Shown one piece after another: positions 47,820-60,715 of a DNA stretch of 64,000 nucleotides. Source of the DNA: Penicillium oxalicum (taxonomy: Eukaryota; Ascomycota; Eurotiomycetes; Eurotiales; Aspergillaceae); assembly GCF_001723175.1 (NCBI RefSeq), contig NC_064655.1:2356001-2420000 (forward strand). The letters run 5' to 3'. The notes beneath the pieces are model-generated. The model saw only the letters and a program-made list of their open reading frames with translations. It was not told the origin of the DNA and ran no database searches. Position numbers and translations under genes: made by a program. How positions within the stretch are numbered: the first letter of the stretch is position 1; each line of letters begins with the position of its first letter.

Positions 47820-49130
47820 ATCCCTTCTGACACTATCTAGGTTATCCCGTATATTCTAAGACTTTTTCCTAGGCCGGGTAGCTTACTCCGAGTCCGAACT
47901 AGACCCTTAAGTAGCTAATAGGTCTTTAGTTCCTTCTTATCCTCTTTCTGAGCTAGTAGTTAATCCTCCTGCTAAGTTCGCTCCTGCCCCTTTATCTCCT
48001 CTCGTCCTTAAACTTCCTATACCGGACGCTCTATCGAGCCCTTAGTAATCTAAGGACTAGCTTATAAGCGATCAGGAGTTTTTAGAGTCTCGTGCTCCTG
48101 TTCCGTCGTCTTCTCCTAAGCCTTCCTTAGTAGCTCTATCGAGCGTTAGGTCTAGACCGCTTAGTCGCGGATAGCTCCGGTAACAAGGAAGAGGGCCGTC
48201 GCGGTAAAGTATACTCCGGCCTAGATTTTCGCGTATACGCGAAGAAGGACTTCGATCCGAATACCGCGCAGACTAAGGCTATAGACGGGCTTAGATACCC
48301 GTAGTAATCCTCTAGGGAGTTAGTTTAAGACTAACTATACGAAGGACTTCTAGACGAATAGCTTACGAGTCCGAGACGTAGACTAGAGGAACGATAACCC
48401 GAAGGATTAGTACCCTTACGAAGGTTCGGGTAGCCTTTACCTAATAGGTCGGTAAATAGGCTCCTAATAGTAAGGAATACTAGTTATATAGTAACCTAAA
48501 TAGTCCGTTCGATTCCTGCGTTTTCGGGACTAAGCGAGAGGGTCGTTAGGGGGAGGCTATAGAAATTACTAATTTAATAGTAACGCGTCCTAGTACTCCT
48601 TACGGAGGGATAAGCTCCTCGACCCTTAGGTATAGGAATATTATAATAAGATATATCCCTCCTACGTGCTAGTTAAGGATAAAAAGGTATATTCCCCTTC
48701 GTTTATTCCCGATCTTCTTAGCTAACCTTTAGTAGCGCGATCTAAAGGGCAAGAAGCGGGCCTATAATAACGATAGCGGCGAGGGTAGCTCTAAAAAGAA
48801 GAAGGGCTAGGATAATAAGCCTAAGAAGGGGAAGGACAAGGGTAAGGGTAAGGCTAAGGATAATAGCACCTTCTTTAAGAATTCGTGGCTATCTAGTCCC
48901 CTAAAGGATCCTTAGGTTTATAACAAGAACGACTTTATAGTCGCGTTAGAGGCCTATAAGGCGATTCCGGAGATAATCGCGGCTTTAGAGAGCGATCTCG
49001 AGATCCTAGAGGCGTACCTAGTCGAGAATAGGCAGATTAAGCTCGAGGATAACGATAACGATAATAACGATAATAATAGTAATAGCGACGATAACCCGTT
49101 CGTCTCTATTAAGAAGCGTTTAGGGAAGTA
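47820..49130 (+). pseudogene. antisense accessory ORF relic in element B
   Basis: Same frame as in A, read opposite to pol, ending SIKKRLGK-stop at 49130. The final 65 codons are nearly open. A lysine/glycine-rich stretch (KDKGKGKAKD) precedes a Glu/Leu-rich segment (EAYKAIPEIIAALESDL). Where A and B differ, several changes turn Glu in B into Lys in A (GAG to AAG), as RIP on A would. No known domain, and the start codon cannot be placed. Confidence 0.55.
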
Positions 49131-49139
49131 ATCTCCTTT

Positions 49140-52100
49140 TCGTGTTTTCGGCGTTAGTATAGGTAGTTAAATTCGATATACTTTGTATTAGTATTAGTAC
49201 CTCGTAGGGACTACGATAGCGAGAGGTCCGTTAAATAAATCCCTTTCGTCTTAGTCGGCGTCCTAGCTATTCCGAACGTCCCCTAGTAGTAGTCTACTAG
49301 ATCCTAACGAGTCCGTGTCCTAGAGCTCGTCCTAGATATAGGTGCTTAGAGCTCCTCCTAGTCTATCGCGCGTTTCTTAGTCTTTCTGTTTTCCCTATTA
49401 TACGTTTACGGCTCCGATCGAGGGCTTCGTTATAACGTTCTCCTCCCCTACTTTGCTCGGGCGTGCACGTTAGCCCGGTCCGTTAGGAATTAATTCTATT
49501 CTTCCTTCGTAAAGGTAGATAAGTCCCTATATAGGGGGAGTATTATCCTGTTCGATGATTTTTAGTAGCTCTCGGGGTCGTCTTAGTCGGATCCCCTATC
49601 TCCGGAGTGCTACTTATACCGCCTATAATATCTATAGGGCTCCCGGGTCCTTTACGTTAGCTCTGACTAGCCGCGAACTATTAATTAGGTTCTTTAGGAC
49701 CCGTCCGTTCGGTTCTTCTAGTATATATATACTAAGTAGGTATACCGTAAGGACTTTAAAAGGTCCGAACTACTTACTCTCGAATTTCTGTACTAATTCG
49801 TTCCGAACGAGGACCTAATCTCCCTTTTCGAAGCTTATCTTCGTTACCTAGCTATCCCTAATCCTATTAGTCCGGATCGCTCGGGATAGTAGTAGTTTAT
49901 TCGCTTTAGTACGGGCGTCGCTTACGTCCTAGAGCTCTTTAGTCCGTCCTGCGAATACTAAGGGTTCTTTTGTTAGGTCGTTACCTAGTAAGCGGGGGTA
50001 GACCCGTAAACTAGAAAGAATAGGCTATACCTAGTTACCGCGTGTTCCCGGACCGTATAGCTAGGGTCGCCTACGCTAGATATAGGTCCTACGCCTTCGT
50101 TAGCTTTCCTATAAGGTACTTTATTAATATACAGCCGAGTAGACCGTTAAGATTTTCTACTTTCCTGTTCGTACGGGGGTAGTAGGGGGTAGTTAGCCGG
50201 TGCCGAGTTTTTAGTAGGTTTAGGTAGTAGCTAACCGTACCCGAAAGGAGGTTTAAACTATTATCGGAGAGGATCTCGAGTAGCGCTCCGTAATTTATAA
50301 AGATTTCCTCGTAGAGGAAGGTCCTAAGCGCTTCTTCCGTAGCTTCCGGGACGGCCTTAGCTATCGGCTATCCGGTCGCGTAGTCGATTACTATAATAAT
50401 CTATCTATTACCGTTCGGTATTATCGGTAGTCGTCGATAAGGTCGATCCCCTATCTCTAGAAAGGCCTAATCCCTTTAGTTACTAGGTAGTAGGCCGTTT
50501 CCGTTCTAGGGCCTTCTTTGATCCCTAAGAAACCTAGTACTAAGGGCACTTACGTGCCGCGGTCTCTATATCCGCTCTTATCTAGGGCTACTAAGCTCTC
50601 GGTTAGGATACGTTTAGGCCTAGCTATCCTAGATATCCGTATTATAAGTATATCTTATTAACTAGATTACCCCTAAATACCGGTTCTAGGTAGGGTACTT
50701 TTAGGCTATCTTTATACGTAAAGGTTAGTTAGCGGTCGTTAGCGTCTTCCCGGTCTTATATAGAGAGGTGATCCGAGTATCGAGTTACTACCTTAGACAG
50801 GAGCTTATTATCAGGAAGTACTCCGTATCTAAGAAGTTAACGGTCGCGGCTAACTATTTATCCTCGGCTACCTTTTAAATAGTTACGTTACGGCCGTTAG
50901 GGCGGCCTTCTATATAGGTCGATCTCGTGTAACGTTAGTAGGTAACCTTTTAATAAAATCCGGTCGTCGGCTTAAGGCGTCGGGCACGACGGCTTTAGTA
51001 CCCGGACGGTATCGGATCTTAAGATTATACTCCTAAAATTCGCTAACCTAGCGGGCGAGGCGCTTACTATAGGTAACGGTCGTCTATAGGTACTATAGGC
51101 TAGCGTAGTCCGTTACGATTTCCGTTTAGGTTCCGTTATTAATATATTTATCCTAAAGCCGTAGGGCCTCTTTAATAGCTAGTAACTCCTTCTCGTATAC
51201 CGGGTAGTTAAGCTCGGCGCCTATAAGCTTCCGCCTATCGTATACGATAGGGTAGAGTGCCTCTTCTAGTCCCTTCTAGAGCAGGACTAGGCGATCGCCT
51301 ATTTAGAAGTATCGGTCTCGATAGTAAATAGCTACGTAAGATCCGGTTATAAGAGAAAGGGGCTTCCGATAACTTCTTCTTTAGCTTTCGGAAGGTAGCC
51401 TTATAAGCTATATTCTACCGGACAGGGCGGAACTTAAGCTTCCGGAGCTTAGCGTCCGATTCTTTTAGGAGTTCGTGTAGGGGCACGTATATCTCCGCGA
51501 ACCCGTAGATAAACCGCCGATAGTATATCGCGAGGCCGAGGAACTATCGTAGCTCGTGTACGTTCTAAGGTTATAGCTACGTGCGGATAATATCGATCTT
51601 AGCCGGTATTAGCTATACGCTCCCGTTCCCGACGATATATCCGCAGAATTCTAGTTCGTTAGTTATAATCTCGTACTTCCCTAGTTAGACGATTAGTCGT
51701 TCCCTCTCGAGGATCTCGAGTACCTTTTTAAGGTACTCGTAATACTCTTCTATACTATCCGAGAAGATAAGGATATCGTCGAGGTATACGACTACGAACT
51801 TACTAAGTAGGGCTAAAGGGCCTCGTTTATAACCGTCTAGAAGGTTAGGGGCGTTATAAAGACTAAAGGGTATCGTAAGCTACTTATATTTTCCCTAGAT
51901 AGTATTAAAGGTAGTTTTAGGTACTACGCGGTCGGTTAGGCGCACTTACTAGAATCTAGACGCGAGGTCGATCTTCGTTAGGACCTATACGCTCCCGATT
52001 TAGTCGAGAAGGTCTTAGATCCGGGGTAACGGATACCCGTTCTTCTTAGTTAGGTTATTTAGGGTATAGTAATCGATATATATCCTCTACTTACTATTAG

Positions 52101-54560
52101 ACTTAGGGGCGAATAGGACTAGAAACCCTAGGGGCTAGCTAAAGGGCGGATTAGTCCCTTCTTTAAGAGGAGATCGACTTAGCGTATCTATTCGTCTAGT
52201 TTCTCTTTAGAGAGAGAATAGGTATAGATATTCACGGGCTTCGCGTCGCTAGTATTAATATTATACTAGATCTCCCTTTCGGAGGCAAGGTATTAGGGAG
52301 TTCGTCGCGGATAATCTTCCTATATTTCCCTATAAGGGTCCGGATCCGGGGGTCGGGTATAAGATAGGAGCCTCTAGAGGAGGGGAGTTATCTCGAGGAG
52401 CCCTAATAGAGATTATAAGGGTGCCCTCGTCTTTCTTGCGTATTTACTTACGTATCTATTTAGACGATATTAGGAAGATACCCGCTTCTTCGAGTTCGTG
52501 ATTAGGTCGAGCCTCGCAAGGTTCGATAAGGTATATTCGCTAGTAATCACGGATAGTTAGCTAAGAGCTAACCTAATTAATAGTCGGGTTCTGTTACTTT
52601 AGAAAGTCCCGACTAAGGACGATCTTAATCAGGTATATCTAGGATCTAGGCCTTTACGCTTCCGGTCTATATCCCTATTTTTAGTAGGACGCGAGCGCGT
52701 CCTTCTGTATATAGGGACCGCCTATCGGGTAGCCTTACCTAGAGGGCGTCCGGAGGCTTCTTTAGGCGAACGGATCCTCTTAGTAATATTATAGCTCGAG
52801 AGGAGATAAACGTATAGGAGGAACCGGAGTCTAAGAGGCGCGTATTAGTACTTCCCGAGGGCTAACTCGGGCCTAATAGAGTAGGAGACCCGCTTAGATA
52901 GCGAGCAGGGAGGCTTCGTGTGCGTTAGGTTCGAGGGGTTAGGTCCTAGAAGGGGGCACGTAAGAGGCGGCTCGGAGCTAGCTAGCGAAGGCCTCTAATT
53001 CGTCTAGCCGCTTATGTTTTTTTGCTATAAAGGGACTCCCTTAGGGCAGTCTCTCTTAATATAACCTAGCTTCCTGTATATATAGTATTTTATAGGGGCC
53101 GTCTATATACCTTCCCTCGCGGGGCCGTGCTCGAGCTATCGCGACCGCTAGCTATAGCGTTTATCCGGAAATCGCTATTAGCGTCTCTAGCCTTAGAGGG
53201 GGAGTAGTTTCCGATCTAACCGGAGATTATTTCTCCCCTCTTATACTAGATAAAGGTCGATTACGGCTCGGAGAGTAGTTAGGTATTCGCGATCCTTAGC
53301 CTACTTCTTCTAGAGGGTAGCTTTCGCACCCTTTCGGAGGTATTAGATAACGACTTCTTCTAGAAGGGGCACCTCGGTATTAATAGCTACTTACTATAGA
53401 TTTATAGCGTATTCGGCGAAAGTAAGGGATCCTTAATATATATTAGCGAAGCGATCCTAGCGCTTTTTAGGGCTAAGGTATTCGGAAAATTCCCGAAGGA
53501 TCTAGGCGCGATAACCTTCCTAGGTCTTAATCGGTTCCGCGTACTAGTTAACGATCTATTAGCGATAGGTATTCTATACCTTCTTAGCTCGCCTAGTTAG
53601 GGACCCTTAGGCGTAGATAATTTTGTCGGTGTCCGGAATTCCTGCGCCTACGAGGTACGAGACCTTATAGAAGAACCTTTCGTAATCGCGTAGGTACACG
53701 CGGAGTAGCGTCTTAGGCGATCGTTCCCGAGTAGGGACGGATACTAGGCACCTTTTTTATTAAGACCTTGCGGATCTCTAGGAGATTTAAGCTAACTACC
53801 GGAGACGGAGAAGAGCTAGTTTAGTCGGTCTCTCCGGGGTAGTAGCGGGCGCCGCCCGGGAGGAAGAGGAGGTATTCGACTACGCCTAGGTACCGTTCTA
53901 TTATAGGTAGACACTAAAGGCGGTAGTCTTAATATCCTATACGGCCTTAGCGTAGTCGTCCGGGATATAGTTTCGAAGCTACGTTTAGTAGGCTTTAGCC
54001 ACGATCGGAGGCAAGAAGGAGAGGGCCGGTCGGTTTTAGGAGTATTTAGGCGTTCCTCTCGCGGGAGAGGGTCCGCGGAGGTAGGTCCGTAAGTCGAAGT
54101 AGTATCTATTAGAAATAGGAAGGATTAAGGAGAATATAGGGAGTATCGTGAATAGTAGCCTCTTATGCCTATAGGGGTTTCCCTTTCTTATAGTTCATTC
54201 CTAGGTATAAGGGTCCGTAAGGAGCATATAGGGGTGTCCGGACTCTTCTGAGAAGGTAGTAAGGGTCTGCTAGTAACCGAGGTCCTCGGGTATTATAGCG
54301 GATCGGTAACGTAGGAGGAGAGGCGGGGCCGTAAGGGCTATATCGGGGGTAAACGCCCTCCTCCCCCGGGACCGTTTTTCGAGGGTTCACGAGGTCCCCC
54401 TAAGCCGGTCCCTTATATATCTTCGTTCGTGAGTCCTTTAGATAAGGGTTGCCTTCCTTCTCTACGAGTGCTTATTTTTGTAAGGATCAGGGAGGGAGGG
54501 AGAAGTATATAGGGCTTCGCGCTTCCTTTCGGAAGGGGTCCCCCCTCCGGGGAGGGCCGT
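49140..54560 (-). pseudogene. gag-pol relic of element B
   Basis: Read from right to left: gag with zinc knuckle near 53035-53100 (KYYIYRKLGYIKRDCPKG; two Cys and the His altered), protease and reverse transcriptase with an intact FVVVYLDDIL near 51769-51798, RNase H near 51100-51330 (RKLIGAELNYPV), and integrase core near 50250-50410 (IDYATG, then ILSDN). Stops interrupt all frames. A 73-codon open piece of gag survives at 54169-54390. Confidence 0.85.
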
Positions 54561-54594
54561 AGAAGGCGCCTCCTTTTAAGGGTTTGCTACTAGA

Positions 54595-54748
54595 TGTGAT
54601 TCGAAGAGTAAAGAAAGGTTGATTTTTGGAGTATATCTACAGTATCTCTTAAATATCGGGTCTGTAAGGATAGTCACGGGGCTATACAGGGCCGAACAGG
54701 GGTACTCACGTGAGTCATGACTCACGTGACCACCCTTCCGGGATCTCA
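54595..54748 (-). repeat. 5' LTR of element B
   Basis: 154 bp. Differs from 47358-47511 only by two changes, CGGGG to CAGGG and CGGGGG to CAGGGG. The E-box/AP-1 palindrome is intact. Confidence 0.92.
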
Positions 54749-54781
54749 CTAATTATTACTCTTTATAATACTTTATAACTA

Positions 54782-56645
54782 ACGTAATTCACGGCCGGTC
54801 GGGACACCTAGCACTATTACAAAGATTCAAAATTGATTATCTTAACTAACACCTATTAATTTAACTAGATAATACGATTTTTACATAAAGTAATCCTGTG
54901 GCTAGTTTAGCTATATCCACTATAGGTAGGCGGGGCCCTCCTAGCCGGTTGAATCGGCTAATTAGGCAAATCGACCTCCTTATGCGATACTACCTTATTA
55001 GCTTTAGGTGGTTGAATTAGCTACTAAACTAGCTATAGGCCCTCTTCGATCGATAGGCCTCCCTTATAAGCTATCTGCCTAGTCGATCGAGTGCGCTTTC
55101 GACGTTTTTTTATTCGCTACGCGTAGATCGGCGTTTTCCTTTACTAATAAGGCAGTATAATATAAAGCTTGATAGTAGCTCTTGAGAATCTAATTAACTA
55201 CTAATTTTAGTAGGCTTAGAGGGCTTTTTGACCGCTAATCTATTAGATCTTTTATTATTCTAGCCTGCTTTTCTAGCTACTTTACTGTTTAAGGCGTTTT
55301 TAGTATAAATTAGCTAGATCTGCTACTTAGTCGACTTAATAGTAGTAGAGGCGTTCGAAGCGATATATTAAGCTTAGAAAGCACTCGACTAGTATTAACT
55401 AGCACGATACTAGTAGCTACGAAGCTACTTTAGACGATATTCGGTTAAAAAGCTTTTAGCCGTGCGCGAGGATAATCTATAAGAAAATCGAGCTTATTAA
55501 TATAATTATAGCCTATTCAGGCTAGATCGCTTACGAAGCGACTATACGTACGCTTTAGTACTACAAAGCACCTAATATTAAGCGGCTATAGTAAGTAAGA
55601 TGAATATGAAGGTATATAAAGTAGTATAATATTATTTTCGGCACAGATTCGATCGAATTAAGGTATAAGATAGCTACTATATCCGTTAAGGATTAATAGC
55701 CGAAATCGTCCTCGTATACGCGAAGTAGTATATAGAATAAAGAGCTTTTAAAGCTAGCGAAGGCCGATTTTATCGGTAGTCTAGCTATTATTCGATACTT
55801 CGATTCGCTAATCCCTAGGGATATTCGGCGATTTAAACTACCTAGCGATATAAACCTAGCCTTTGAAAATAATATAGGGCGGTAGCGTATAGCTATTAGC
55901 GCATATTACTTCGATTGTAGTAACCTATTCGCGATTACTAGGCTATAGGATCGATCGCCGACCGTAGTATTTAGCGCGCGTAACTACCTTTTACGAGGAT
56001 ATAAGGCCTATCGCAAAGCCTGTCTTATCAAAGTTATAGATATCCTCCGGTTAAATCCTATTCTCCTTAATCGTACGTTATACTATCAAGAACTACTCTT
56101 TAATAGCCTTTAGATCCTCGTTAAGAGCGCGCTAATAATTATATCGTTTAGAATAGCGTGATTAAAGCTTATCGCGCCGTTTAACGAAGGTTAATACCTA
56201 ATTAACGCTAACTATTAATAGGGGGTTAGTTCTACGCGCTATAAGAAGGATATTAGCTATCTCTCGAATAGTAGAGGGCCTAGGCGCTACCCTACGCGAA
56301 TCTATAGAGAGAATCTATTCAGTAAGCGAATCCTCTTCTAATTGAGTTAATTTATAACCTAATAGGTGTTTATTAACGTGTAAGGATCTTCTATGCGCGC
56401 GCGCGTGTAGTATAGAACGCGGTATACTATATAGCTCCGCTACTACGCGAATAGATTTGATGCGGCTATTTTCTATATTATCAAGGGCTAATAGAATCCT
56501 ACCCTCCTGATTAGCTAATTTCTGCGAAGATTCAGTGCGAATTGGTAGCATAGTAGGTAGTTGAATTAGGTAGGGTGGTAGGAATACGCGATTTTAGAGT
56601 AGGTGTCCCGACCGGCCGTGTGTCCTGACCGGCCGTGAATTACGT
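54782..56645 (-). mobile_element. pogo/Fot1-like DNA transposon, copy 2, full length
   Basis: 1864 bp bounded by TA duplications (54780-54781, 56646-56647). Terminal inverted repeats share about 26 bp starting ACGTAATTCACGGCCGG. The transposase-side end (right) has a second tandem copy of the ACGGCCGG...GGACAC word; the other end has one. It is inserted in the RNase H part of element C, 30 nt from B. Heavily mutated. Confidence 0.92.
55500..56551 (-). pseudogene. pogo/Fot1-like transposase relic, copy 2
   Basis: 78 open codons from ATG 56551 begin MLPIRTESSQKLANQEGRIL, the same helix-turn-helix N-terminus as copy 1. The rest follows copy 1 with numerous stops and frame damage. The downstream 700 nt to the left terminus contain no readable domain. 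Confidence 0.85.
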
Positions 56646-56647
56646 TA

Positions 56648-58500
56648 GTAAGAAGCTTAACGCTTATTAAGCACGTTAGTCCGAGATACTATTATACTAC
56701 TACTTTATTATTAAATATCGTAATAGTAAAAGTAATATTATTACTAATATACTATTAAGAAAATAGAAGATACTAAAGATAAAGGAATAACCTAAATAAA
56801 TCTTAATTCCTAGGGATAAGCTTAAGAATAGAGTCTATCTAGAAACTCCTAGTTAAATCCTATTAGTTAGTTAAGTCGGATCCTTAAATATTATCGAGCG
56901 AATCCTCTAAGCGAATAAGAATTATAAGAGTCTCGAATAATATCGAAAGGAAGTAAAAGATAATTTAAGTAAGTAGTCGCTAAGATAAGGTTACCTCCTC
57001 TAGGAAGGAACTTAGCTTATAGTTCCTAATAATAGTAATTTACGAGTAAGACTCCTTAATAAGATTTACTACTAACTATTAACTACTTATCCTAGCTAAG
57101 ATAAAATATACCGAATAACCGCTTTACGATACTATTAGTAGGAGCTCTGTTAGGATATAAGACGGTATATTAATAACTATTAATTATATAAGCGAACTAA
57201 AGTATAGAAGGATAAGATACCTAGCGAGTTAAAACTACTTCCGATCCCTAGCTAGCTATAGTAATATATTACTATAGATTATCGCTCCTTCCTAAAAGAT
57301 AAGTATAGCTATAATATAGTCGTAGTCTTTATTAATCGACTAACGAAGCGGCTAATCTCTATCCCTTGCTATAAGGATATCGATACAAAAAGGACTATAC
57401 GGATCTTTATTAACTATATTTATCGCTAGACTAGGATACTAGATTCGATCGTCTTAGATCGCGGAGGCTAGTTTAAATCTAAATTTTAGACGGAATTCTA
57501 TAGAATCCTTAATATTAAGAAGAAACTATTAATAGTATATTACCTATAAACCGATAGTTAAAGTAAGATTGCGAATTAATATATAGCTTAACGGCTATAG
57601 CCCTTTATAAGTTATTATTAAGACGACTAGTTAGACTACCTCGCGATAGTAGATTTCGTCGCTATAGTACTACTATAGGAGATAACTAGTGTCTCGCCCT
57701 TTTATATAGAAAGAGGTTATAAGCCTAGAGTATTATTCGACTAGGAAACGCTAAAAGAGCTTAATTAGTAGTAATATATTCGACCTTAACTTCGTTAAGA
57801 GGACTCTTCGGAGGAAGTTTAAGTAGTATAAGACTATACTAGTAACCTAAAGGAGATTTAGGAGCGAGTCTAATAGTAAGTAACCGTAGTATAGGAATAC
57901 TATAAGGAATATACTGATTAATATCGCAGACCTAAAGATTTCGGTATTAGAGATATAGTCTACGTAACTTCGAAGAATTAGAAAACTCCTTAACCTAGCC
58001 GTAAATTAGCTTACTAGGCTTACAGACTATTTAAGGTCCTCGAAAAAGTAGGAAATATATATAAAATCGAACTACCGGACTCTATAAAGGTGTATCCGAT
58101 ATTCTTACTAGATAAGCTACGAAAAGCTTTAAAATCTGAACCGCTATAAGGATAACTACTAGATCCGGAACTATCGCTTAAGATCGTTAAAGGCGAGTAG
58201 AAATAGGAAGTTAAGAAGATCCTTGTAGTACGACTACGGTACTAAAAGTTATAGTATTAAGTAAAGTAGAAAGGGTATAAATATAACGATACCTAGTATC
58301 CGGCGAGGAACTTCAAAAATTTACTAGAGAAGATTATAGAATTCTATAGGGAGTATCCTAATTAGCTAGGACTACCGAAAAGACTACAAAATTAGGCTAA
58401 AGCGGTACTAAAGGATAAAATTAATAACGACTACGAGGACGACGATAAACCGGTTAATTAAACGATATAATACTAACGCTACTAGTACTAGAATTTAAAG
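56648..58500 (+). pseudogene. RNase H end, integrase and chromodomain relic of C
   Basis: Continues the RNase H frame (KKLNAYQARQSEILLYYYF-like, stops ignored), then a Tyr-altered H2C2 finger near 57030-57160 and the integrase core. At about 58195-58370 there is a chromodomain with stops at the Trp positions: EVKKILVVRLRY, VK-KGYKYNDT-YPARNF and EKIIEFYREYPN. Chromodomains steer chromoviruses to heterochromatin, which fits this location. Confidence 0.82.
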
Positions 58501-58535
58501 ACCTAGAGGACTAGGTCCTTTAAAGAAGGGGGTAA

Positions 58536-58776
58536 TATTATAAGTATAGCAGGACTGAACGGACTTAGGATAAGAAGGGAGGATAGGGGACGTGTGCTAT
58601 ACCTACTACGCATACTACGCACACTACGCGGTACTATCTTAAAACTTAGGATGGACTATAGCCTCTTCTCTTTTCTTTTTCTCCTCTCTAGCCTTTAAGA
58701 TTCTTAATACTACGCAGTCAAGTTAGAATGAAAGTTTATGAGTCCTTCTAAAGCTTTTCCTAACTAGCGTATAATA
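58536..58776 (+). repeat. 3' LTR of element C
   Basis: 241 bp. The start reads TATTATAAG where the 5' LTR has TGTTATGAG (G-to-A changes). Preceded directly by a purine tract. Confidence 0.88.
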
Positions 58777-60715
58777 AATAGCCGCGTAAGGTCTAGTTAT
58801 AAGAGAACGGGGGCTTCTAATAACTTCTTCTTTAACTTTCGGAAAGTAGCCTTATAAGCTATATTCTACCGGATAGGGCGGAACTTAAGCTTCCGGAGCT
58901 TAGCGTCTGATTCTTTTAGAAGTTTGTATAGGAGTATGTATATCTCCGCGAACCCGTAGATAAACCGCTAATAGTACGTCGCGAGGCTAAGGAACTACTA
59001 TAGTTCGTATATATTCTAAGGTTATAGCTATATATAGATAATATCGACCTTAGCCGGTATAGGCCGTACGCTCCTATTCCTAATAATATATCTATAGAAT
59101 TCTAGTTCGCTAGTTACGATCTTATACTTCCCTAGTTAGATAATTAGTTATTCCCTCTTAAGGATCTTAAGTACTTTTTCGAGGTATTTATAGTGCTCTT
59201 CTATACTATCCGAGAAGATTAGGATATCGTTAAGATATACGATTACGAATCTACTAAGATAGGGCTAGAGGGCCTTATTTATAACTATCTAGAAAGTTAT
59301 AGAGGTATTATAAAGGCTAAAGAGTATTATAAGCTACTTATATTTTCCCTAGATAGTATTAAAGGTAGTTTTAGATACTACGTAATTAGTTAGGCGTACT
59401 TACTAGAACCTAGACGCGAGGTCGATCTTTGTTAGGGCCTATATACTTCTAATTTAGTTAAGAAGATCTTAGATCTAGGGTAATAGATACTTATTCTTCT
59501 TAGTTAGGTTATTTAGGATATAGTAATCGATATATATCCTCTATTTACTATTAGATTTAGGAGCGAATAGGACTAGAAATTCCTAGAGGCTAGCTAAAGG
59601 GCGGATTAACCTCTTCTTTAAGAGAAGATCGACTTAGTATATCTATTTATCTAGCTTCTCTTTAGAAAGGGAATAGGTATAGATATTTATAGGCTTTGCG
59701 TTATTAGTATTAATATTATAGAGAATCTCTCTTTCTAGAGGTAAGATATTAGGGAGTTTATCGCGGATAATTATCCTATATTTCTTTATAAGAGTCCGGA
59801 TCTAGGAGTCCGGGTATAAGATAGGAGTCTCTAGAGGAGGAGAGTTAACTTAAGAGGCCCTAATAGAGATTATAAGAGTATTCTTATTTTTCTTATATAT
59901 TTATCTATATATCTATTTAGCTAATATTAGGAAAATACTAGCTTCTTTAAGTTTATAATTAGATTAAGCCTTATAAGGTTTAATAATATATATTTACTAG
60001 TAATTACGGATAGTTAGCTAAGAGCTGACCTAATTAATAGTTAGGTTCCGTTATTTTAGGAAGTCCTATCTAAGAACGATATTAAAATTAGGTAGGTCTA
60101 GGATCTAGATCTTTACGCTTCTAGTCTATATATCTATTTTTAGTAGGACGCGGGTATATTCTTCTATATATAGGGACTATCTATTAGGTAGCCTTATCTA
60201 GAGGGCGTCCGGTAGCTTTTTTAGGCGTATAAATCTTTTTAGTAACGCTATAGCTCGAGAGGAGATAAATATATAGGAGGAACTAGAGTCTAAGAGGGCG
60301 TATATTAGTACTTCCTAAGGGCTAACTTAGGCCTAATAAAGTAGGAGGCCTACTTAGATAGCGAGTAGGAAGGCTTTATATATATTAGGTTCGAGGAGGT
60401 TAGGTCCTAGAAGTAGAAGTATATAAGAGATAGCTCGGAGCTAGCTAGCGAAAGCCTCTAATTTATCTAGCTACTTATTTTTTTAGCTATAAAAGGACTT
60501 CCTTAGGATAGTCTCTCTTAATATATCCTAGCTTCCTATATATATAGCACTTTACTAGGATCCGTCCCTATATCTTTCCTCGCGGGGCTATACTCGAGCT
60601 ATCGCGACTATTAGCTATTATATTTATTCGGAAATCGCTATTAGCGTCTCTAGTCTTAGAGAGGAAGTAGTTCCTAATCTAACTAGAGATTATTTCTTTC
60701 CTCTTATACTAGATA
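58777..60715 (-). pseudogene. reverse transcriptase to gag relic of element A
   Basis: Aligns with B 51340-53250. The minus strand encodes reverse transcriptase and a zinc knuckle near 60490-60560 (KCYIYRKLGYIKRDY). It is more damaged than B. It ends abruptly at 60715, where B continues but A is replaced by the terminus of element E. Confidence 0.8.

Larger units (their letters stand above)
47358..54748 (-). mobile_element. LTR retroelement B (Ty3/gypsy), youngest large insertion
   Basis: 7391 bp with 154-bp LTRs (47358-47511 and 54595-54748) that differ at only two positions, flanked by CTAA (47354-47357, 54749-54752). Gag and pol lie on the minus strand. The polypurine tract next to 47511 (AAGTAGGGGAGGA on minus) agrees. 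An extra antisense frame lies between integrase and the 3' LTR. It is inserted in the RNase H region of C. The interior is CpA-depleted but the LTRs and about 300 nt beside the left LTR are not. Confidence 0.92.
43625..58776 (+). mobile_element. chromovirus-type LTR retrotransposon C, split by B and a DNA transposon
   Basis: Its 241-bp LTRs are 43625-43865 and 58536-58776, with 5-bp duplication AATAG (43620-43624, 58777-58781). Without its insertions it measures about 5.9 kb. Order on plus: gag with zinc knuckle, protease, reverse transcriptase, RNase H (interrupted by B and the second pogo/Fot1-like copy), integrase, chromodomain, polypurine tract (AAAGAAGGGGG) and 3' LTR. All reading frames are destroyed by RIP-type stops. 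Confidence 0.9.
32765..60715 (-). mobile_element. LTR retroelement A (Ty3/gypsy), split into three pieces
   Basis: The oldest retroelement of the stack, of the same family as B. Pieces: 32765-34561 (3' LTR, polypurine tract and antisense frame), 41407-43624 (integrase side) and 58777-60715 (reverse transcriptase to zinc knuckle). The pieces align with B in order, and the gaps are exactly filled by D and C with their target duplications. Pol and gag run on the minus strand. The 5' end is lost at 60715, where A stops matching B inside gag and element E starts. Confidence 0.85.

Noticed and set aside
49555..49818. 87-codon plus-strand frame inside element B
   Set aside because: It lies opposite the integrase relic and has no counterpart open in element A. 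Chance frame in mutated DNA.
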